Shown piece after piece: positions 34,756 to 38,860 of a DNA stretch of 38,860 nucleotides. The notes under the pieces are model-generated. The model made no database searches. It worked only from the letters and a program-made list of their open reading frames with translations, and was not told the origin of the DNA. A program made the position numbers and the translations under genes. This DNA is from Mycobacterium sp. 852002-40037_SCH5390672 (GTDB lineage: Bacteria > Actinomycetota > Actinomycetes > Mycobacteriales > Mycobacteriaceae). The stretch's first letter is position 1, and every line of letters begins with the position of its first letter. The stretch is from positions 1 to 38,860 of the forward strand of contig NZ_LZTA01000135.1 of NCBI RefSeq assembly GCF_001665875.1, in the 5' to 3' direction.

Positions 34756-35456
34756 CCGACCACGATCACGACCACGATCGCACCGCCGCACCCATGGTGG
34801 ATGAGGTCACCGACTTCGAAGTCCTGGAGATCGCTCTTCGCGAATTGTGTATCGAGAAGGGGATTTTCACCGCGGAAGAACACCGCCGGATGACCGAGTA
34901 CGCCGAACAGATCGGCCCGCTTCCGGCATCCCGGCTGGTGGCCCGGGCCTGGCTTGACCCCGCGTTCAAGGAACTCGTCATGTCCGATCCGCTGGCGGCC
35001 AGCAAGGAAGTCGGAGTTGACTGGCTGCAGCCCACGGGTTTTGGAACCCCCAGCGATTTCACCGCGTTTCACGTCCTCGAAGACACCCCTACGCTGCATC
35101 ACGTGATCGTGTGCACGCTGTGCTCGTGCTACCCGCGCCCGATTTTGGGCAATTCGCCGGAGTGGTACCGCACACCCAACTATCGCCGCCGTATCGTGCG
35201 CTGGCCGCGCCAGGTACTCGCGGAATTCGGCCTGATCCTTCCAGAAGACGTCGAGATCCGGGTGGAAGACTCCAACCAGAAGCATCGCTTCATGGTGATG
35301 CCCGTCCGTCCCGAAGGAACCGACGGCTGGACCGAGGACCAGCTGGCCGAAATCATCACTCGCGACTGCCTGATCGGTGTGGCACTCCCCAAAGCCGGCG
35401 TGACCACCAACGTGATCACGCAAACCCGACCGGCCGTCCATCCGGTCGGCGACTGA
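34752..35456 (+). CDS. scnC: Thiocyanate hydrolase-like gamma (metal-binding) subunit
   Basis: A 234-residue catalytic subunit of the nitrile hydratase/thiocyanate hydrolase family. The metal claw is C121-T-L-C124-S-C126 (VCTLCSC); Thr at the second place marks the cobalt type. The following YPRPILGNSPEWYRTPNYRR, RWPRQVLAEFGL and MPVRPEGTDGWTEDQLAE stretches match my memory of ScnC (which hydrolyses thiocyanate to carbonyl sulfide and ammonia) closely; typical nitrile hydratases have YPWP and differ here. The His/Asp-rich N-terminus (MTDHDHDHDR) could bind metal. The ATG overlaps the preceding TGA by 4 bp. A nitrile or other pseudohalide substrate is not excluded. Confidence 0.87.
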   Translation: MTDHDHDHDRTAAPMVDEVTDFEVLEIALRELCIEKGIFTAEEHRRMTEYAEQIGPLPASRLVARAWLDPAFKELVMSDPLAASKEVGVDWLQPTGFGTPSDFTAFHVLEDTPTLHHVIVCTLCSCYPRPILGNSPEWYRTPNYRRRIVRWPRQVLAEFGLILPEDVEIRVEDSNQKHRFMVMPVRPEGTDGWTEDQLAEIITRDCLIGVALPKAGVTTNVITQTRPAVHPVGD

Positions 35457-35472
35457 GGGTCGGGGGCAAACA

Positions 35473-35844
35473 GTGAGCACTTCCGAAGGTTTACCCGCAG
35501 CCGAAGGCGCCACGATCGCGCCGTTGACGAAAATTGTTGAACACAACCAGGTCTGGAGCCGCATGGCGGCTACATACGGCGTCGACAATCCAGTGCCGCC
35601 GTGGAAAACGAGTCTCGACGGTATTTGCGACGCCCTCGATCAAAGCAGTTGCGGCCCAGCGGTACTCAACTTCGTCGACCGGCGCGACGAAGAGGACGCG
35701 CTGTCGGCAACTCTCTACGCTGACCTTCCTTACCCGGAAAACCGCCTGATAGCACTGGCGCATTCGCTCGTGGTGCGCGGCCTCATCGACGAGGTCGAAC
35801 TCGAAGAGCGCATGGCAGCAGTGCGGGCCAGGCTCGAATCCTGA
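35473..35844 (+). CDS. Small nitrile hydratase beta-like protein, possible cobalt chaperone
   Basis: A 123-residue protein. Its C-terminal half (LPYPENRLIALAHSLVVRGL then IDEVELEERMAAVRARL) has the helical pattern of the N-terminal part of nitrile hydratase beta subunits and of accessory proteins such as P15K, which is needed for cobalt insertion into thiocyanate hydrolase. Third gene of the operon, 16 bp after scnC, the place where accessory proteins are usually found. Start: GTG at 35473 after a G-rich leader. One cysteine (C59, in QSSCGPAV) and few histidines, so metal binding is not obvious. Role inferred from position and fold. Confidence 0.75.
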   Translation: MSTSEGLPAAEGATIAPLTKIVEHNQVWSRMAATYGVDNPVPPWKTSLDGICDALDQSSCGPAVLNFVDRRDEEDALSATLYADLPYPENRLIALAHSLVVRGLIDEVELEERMAAVRARLES

Positions 35845-36155
35845 CCAGGCTCCCCGCGACGAACATCACACCTCGCACCCCGTCGCTTTTTAGTGATTCG
35901 GTGCCGGGTGCGCTAAGCTTGCGGCACGTTGGTCTCTTCACACGAATGCCAACAACGTCGTGGAACGCTTCCTCATCCCCCGGTGCCAGCCCAAAGTCTG
36001 CGCTTGACACCGAATCCAGATGACCGTGCATCCGCACTAGCTTGTCTCGCGGCGATCGATTTTGCCGACCGGCAATCTCGCCACCTCGTGCCGATGCCCA
36101 CGCGACGTTTCGCCTCCAGCGCGGCACCACCGATGCCTGAAAGGCACCGAAAAAG
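35845..36155. other. Leader region of the DEAD-box helicase gene
   Basis: 311 bp between the hydrolase operon and the helicase TTG. The first part holds a candidate terminator. TTTAGT (35890-) and TAAGCT (35915-) could be a promoter pair with a long, 19-bp spacer. The rest has no supported gene. A long 5' leader is common for cold-induced helicase genes, but I see no clear cold-shock element. Confidence 0.4.
35856..35891 (+). terminator. Candidate terminator of the hydrolase operon
   Basis: GCGACG (35856-35861) pairs with CGTCGC (35881-35886), followed directly by TTTTT (35887-35891). It starts 11 nt past the stop of the small beta-like gene. The loop is large (19 nt), which lowers confidence, but the T-run in this GC-rich context is notable. 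Confidence 0.45.
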
Positions 36156-37529
36156 TTGACCACCAACAAAACTTTTACCGAACTCGGCGTGCGCAAACAC
36201 ATCGTGAATGCGCTCGCCACGCGCGGCATCACACATCCATTTCCGATTCAGGTCGAGACCCTGCCCGACACTCTTGCCGGTCGTGACGTACTCGGTCGTG
36301 GGAAGACGGGCAGTGGAAAGACCCTCGCCTTCTCGATCCCGCTAGTCAGCCGGCTTTCCGACGGAAACCGGCACTCCTCGCGGCCGTCGGGCTTAGTGCT
36401 TGCGCCCACCCGCGAGCTGGCGAGCCAGATCACTGCGACCCTGGAGCCGTTGGCGGCCGCCTGCGGTCTGCGCGTCACCACGATCTTCGGCGGTGTTTCG
36501 CAAAGTCGTCAGGTCGCTGCCCTCAAGTCGGGTGTCGACATCGTGGTGGCCTGCCCGGGTCGGCTCGAGGATTTGATGAAGCAGCGTTTGATCAGCCTCG
36601 AGGCGGTCGAGATCACGGTCATCGACGAAGCGGATCACATGGCCGATCTCGGCTTTCTGCCCGGCGTCACGCGGATCCTGGCGGCCACTCCGAGTGGCGG
36701 CCAGCGGCTGATGTTTTCGGCGACCCTGGACAACGGCGTCGACAAGCTCGTCAACCGGTTCCTCCGCAACGAGGTGCTGCACTCCGTCGACGGGGTCGAC
36801 TCGCCGGTAGCCGCAATGACCCACCACGTGTTCCACGTCGCCAATGCGCAGGCCAAGAAGGAAGTTGTGCATCGGCTCGCATCGGGCACCGGGCGCCGGA
36901 TCCTGTTCATGCGTACCAAGCATCAAGCGCGCAAGCTCGCTAAACAGCTCACCGAATCGGGAGTTCCGTCAGTCGACTTGCACGGCAACCTGTCTCAGCC
37001 CGCACGCGAGCGCAACCTCGCGATGTTCGCCTCGGGTGGCGCTCGCGTCCTGGTGGCGACCGATATCGCCGCGCGTGGCGTGCACGTCGACGAGGTCGAA
37101 CTTGTCGTACACATCGACCCGCCCAGTGAGCACAAGTCCTATCTGCACCGTTCCGGGCGCACGGCGCGGGCGGGAAGCGCCGGTGACGTTGTCACGGTGG
37201 TCCTGCCCGAGCAGCGCCAAGACACCCAGGTGTTGATGCGCAAGGCCGGTATCAAGGTCGCTCCTCAACAGGTGACCGCGACGTCGGACGCGGTGCAAGC
37301 GCTGGTGGGCGAGGTCGCGCCCTACCAGGCCCCCGCACCCGTCCGGGTGCCATCGCCCGCGGCTCAGCAACATCGGCCCAGCTCCAGCGGCCAGCGGCGT
37401 CGCCGGACCAGCAGGTCCCCGAAGACCACTCCGACATCCACCGAATCGGTGATATCTCATCGCACCGCCACACCTACGCGGCGGCTGGATCGTCGCCGCT
37501 CGAGCCGTGCTCAAGGGAGTACTGGGTAG
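36156..37529 (+). CDS. DEAD-box RNA helicase
   Basis: A 457-residue ATP-dependent RNA helicase. Motifs in order: Q-motif FTELGV to PFPIQ (Q32), Walker A GKTGSGKT (49-56), PTRELA (84-89), CPGR (133-136, usually TPGR), DEAD (157-160), SAT, ATDIAARG and HRSGRTARAG. The last 90 residues are a basic Arg/Ser/Pro/Thr-rich tail, probably RNA-binding and disordered. Start: TTG at 36156, since the Q-motif begins seven residues later and no ATG fits; AAGG lies about 12 nt upstream. It is convergent with the methyltransferase (7 bp between stops). RhlE/CsdA-type; exact orthologue not assigned. Confidence 0.92.
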   Translation: MTTNKTFTELGVRKHIVNALATRGITHPFPIQVETLPDTLAGRDVLGRGKTGSGKTLAFSIPLVSRLSDGNRHSSRPSGLVLAPTRELASQITATLEPLAAACGLRVTTIFGGVSQSRQVAALKSGVDIVVACPGRLEDLMKQRLISLEAVEITVIDEADHMADLGFLPGVTRILAATPSGGQRLMFSATLDNGVDKLVNRFLRNEVLHSVDGVDSPVAAMTHHVFHVANAQAKKEVVHRLASGTGRRILFMRTKHQARKLAKQLTESGVPSVDLHGNLSQPARERNLAMFASGGARVLVATDIAARGVHVDEVELVVHIDPPSEHKSYLHRSGRTARAGSAGDVVTVVLPEQRQDTQVLMRKAGIKVAPQQVTATSDAVQALVGEVAPYQAPAPVRVPSPAAQQHRPSSSGQRRRRTSRSPKTTPTSTESVISHRTATPTRRLDRRRSSRAQGSTG

Positions 37530-37536
37530 CCACCGG

Positions 37537-38082
37537 TCATCGCCGGGCCAGCAGCCACGCCTGGCCGTCGCCTTCGTCAGCGCCGATCAGGTCCAGGCCG
37601 GCGAAGGCGGCGGGCAGCTCGCCGGCCACGGCGCGGAAGGGACCGGGACTGGTTCCGACTTCGCTCAGTGCGGCGATCGCCAGCAGCCCGCCCGGCGAGA
37701 GCCGTTCGGTGATCGCCCGGTCGAGGCGAGGGTCCCGGAACTTGCAGCAGAGGATGACATCGACCGGCGCACCCGCCGGCAGACCGTTGTCGAAATCGAC
37801 AACGTCGAAGCGACAGCGGTCTCCCACCGCGGCGCGTTGAGCCAGTTCCCGCGCGTGGCTGATGGCCACCGGCGAGATGTCCAGCCCCACCACCCGCAGG
37901 CCGCGTGAAGCCAGCCAGACCGAGCCGGTCCCCTGTCCGCACGCCAGGTCCAGGGCCCGGCCGGCCGTGGGAAACACATCCGCATGGCCCGCGAAAACCC
38001 GGGGCGGTGCAACCGAACTCAACGGTGGCGGCCCCTTCGCCGCGTACCGTTCGTCCCACCGGCGCCGGTCCGCTTCGCCCAT
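37537..38082 (-). CDS. SAM-dependent methyltransferase, class I
   Basis: A 181-residue Rossmann methyltransferase. Motif I is LDLACGQGTGSVWLA at about 45-59, with the acidic residue at the end of strand 2 in VVGLDISPVAI, then FDVVDFDNGLP. The C-terminal half is short (LSPGGLLAIAALSEVG) and lacks a clear substrate motif. It resembles tellurite-resistance/UbiE-like small methyltransferases. ATG at 38082 is used; GTG at 38091 is also possible, and neither has a strong ribosome site. Divergent from the TetR gene across 120 bp. Confidence 0.88.
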   Translation of the reverse strand: MGEADRRRWDERYAAKGPPPLSSVAPPRVFAGHADVFPTAGRALDLACGQGTGSVWLASRGLRVVGLDISPVAISHARELAQRAAVGDRCRFDVVDFDNGLPAGAPVDVILCCKFRDPRLDRAITERLSPGGLLAIAALSEVGTSPGPFRAVAGELPAAFAGLDLIGADEGDGQAWLLARR

Positions 38083-38190
38083 ACGCGCCACTCTAGAACC
38101 CGATTTCTTCTGGACAACTGTCTGTTATTGGGGTTCCGCGATCGAGCCGACCGCGACGAATTGATGTTTGTTGGTGGCAGGTCACGTTCC

Positions 38191-38196
38191 TACACT
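38191..38196 (+). promoter_or_regulatory. -10 box of a leaderless tetR transcript
   Basis: TACACT fits TANNNT. Six nt separate it from the GTG at 38203, so the transcript would begin at the start codon. TTTGTT sits 18 bp upstream as a weak -35. No Shine-Dalgarno precedes the GTG. A short palindrome, GACA-AC-TGTC, lies further upstream near 38113 and could be an operator. Confidence 0.6.
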
Positions 38197-38202
38197 GGAC
38201 GG

Positions 38203-38808
38203 GTGTCTAGAGATGCGTCGTTCCCCGCCGCTGCCGGGCCCTCGGCCGGGGCCGGCGCGGGCCGCCGGTCGGACCGTCGCCCCGGACAGACCATTCGCAA
38301 GGTTCTCGATGCCGGGTTGGCCGAGCTGCGGGAATCCTCGTACGCGAACCTGACGATGCGCGCGGTGGCGACTCGCGCCGGGGTGTCGCCGGCCAGCGCC
38401 TACACCTACTTTCCGTCGAAAAGCGCGCTGGTCGCGGCGGTGTATCTGCGCTTCCTGCGCGACCTGCCGCTGCATACCGACGTCAACGACACGACCAAGA
38501 CCCGGGTCAGCGCAACCCTGCGTGACATGGCGGTCGTCGTCGCCGATGAGCCGGAGCTGACGGCCGCCTGTGGCGCAGCTCTGATGGCCGACGATCCGGC
38601 GGTCACACCCCTGCGCGAACAGATCGGCGAAGAAGTCGCCAAGCGGATCGGGGCCGCGCTCGGTCCGGGCTGGCCCCGAGCCGTGAAATCCACGCTGCAG
38701 ATGACCTTTTCGGGCGCGCTGATGACCGCCCGGTTCGTCAGCTTCGCCGAGATCTCCGGACAACTCGACGAGGCGGTCAACCTCATCCTGGGCGCATCGG
38801 TGGCATGA
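38203..38808 (+). CDS. TetR-family transcriptional regulator
   Basis: A 201-residue regulator. A Ser/Ala/Gly-rich arm (1-25) precedes the helix-turn-helix at about 30-75, with LTMRAVATRAGVSPASAYTY as the core and FPSKSALVAAVY after it. The C-terminal ligand domain has no recognisable subfamily mark. The start is GTG at 38203, supported by the -10 box placed for a leaderless mRNA; an in-frame ATG at 38164 would lie upstream of that box. Probably autoregulated and possibly controls the divergent methyltransferase gene. Ligand unknown. Confidence 0.9.
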   Translation: MSRDASFPAAAGPSAGAGAGRRSDRRPGQTIRKVLDAGLAELRESSYANLTMRAVATRAGVSPASAYTYFPSKSALVAAVYLRFLRDLPLHTDVNDTTKTRVSATLRDMAVVVADEPELTAACGAALMADDPAVTPLREQIGEEVAKRIGAALGPGWPRAVKSTLQMTFSGALMTARFVSFAEISGQLDEAVNLILGASVA

Positions 38809-38860
38809 AGGCCGCGGTGCCCCAGGCCGATAGGCCGGTTTTCGGCTAGCTGTACCGGGC

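Noticed and set aside
34752..35456. Plain nitrile hydratase alpha annotation
   Set aside because: Not fully excluded, but the residues after the metal site (YPRPILG, PEWYR) and the partner protein fit thiocyanate hydrolase better as I recall those sequences.
38809..38860. Sequence after the TetR stop at the window end
   Set aside because: Only 52 bp; a GGCCGATAGGCC-like repeat is visible but too short and uncertain to call a terminator.

Overview
The window is high-GC DNA from a slow-growing Mycobacterium. It carries part of an ESX-5 type VII secretion locus (PPE-PE-PPE genes, ferredoxin, CYP143, eccC5, eccB5), a system restricted to slow growers, in the gene order known from M. tuberculosis Rv1782-Rv1790 and with malQ divergent from eccB5 as in Rv1781c. 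GTG and TTG starts, overlapping stop/start codons and apparently leaderless promoters fit the genus. I found no tRNA, rRNA, CRISPR array or insertion sequence.

Region 1 (1-12.6 kb) is the ESX-5 edge. The minus-strand order is eccB5, eccC5, [cyp143 on plus], ferredoxin, PPE, PE, PPE, terminator, PPE (cut by the window edge). The two PPE genes of the PPE25/27 type share a 193-bp identical block inside otherwise diverged sequence. A 494-bp gap between the ferredoxin and the first PPE gene holds an array of TGTTCATT boxes in exact 21-bp phase.

Region 2 (12.6-22.4 kb) is mixed housekeeping: malQ; an overlapping pair encoding a luciferase-like (F420-type) oxidoreductase and a SnoaL-like protein; a fused cytochrome b/molybdopterin oxidoreductase; a small membrane protein; an Rv0910-like SRPBCC protein; a conserved 185-aa protein; a DUF4407 membrane protein; and an ANTAR-only protein.

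Region 3 (22.7-32.9 kb, plus an opposing crotonase to 33.8 kb) looks like a catabolic cluster. It has a divergent CaiB-type CoA transferase, then a tight plus-strand run: mycofactocin-type SDR, E1 alpha, E1 beta, a lone lipoyl domain, a crotonase, an acyl-CoA synthetase, a Rieske oxygenase alpha subunit and a KstD-like flavoprotein. A second crotonase paralogue faces this run. Both crotonases lack the two hydratase glutamates. The substrate cannot be read from the sequence; a cyclic or branched carboxylic acid activated to a CoA ester is an inference.

Region 4 (33.9-35.8 kb) is a three-gene cobalt-type hydratase operon. It resembles thiocyanate hydrolase (ScnB-ScnA-ScnC) more than nitrile hydratase. 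The beta and alpha subunits are one polypeptide, the gamma subunit has a CTLCSC metal site, and a small beta-like protein follows that may be the metallochaperone.

Region 5 (36.2-38.9 kb) has a DEAD-box RNA helicase, a convergent SAM methyltransferase and a TetR regulator whose mRNA is probably leaderless.
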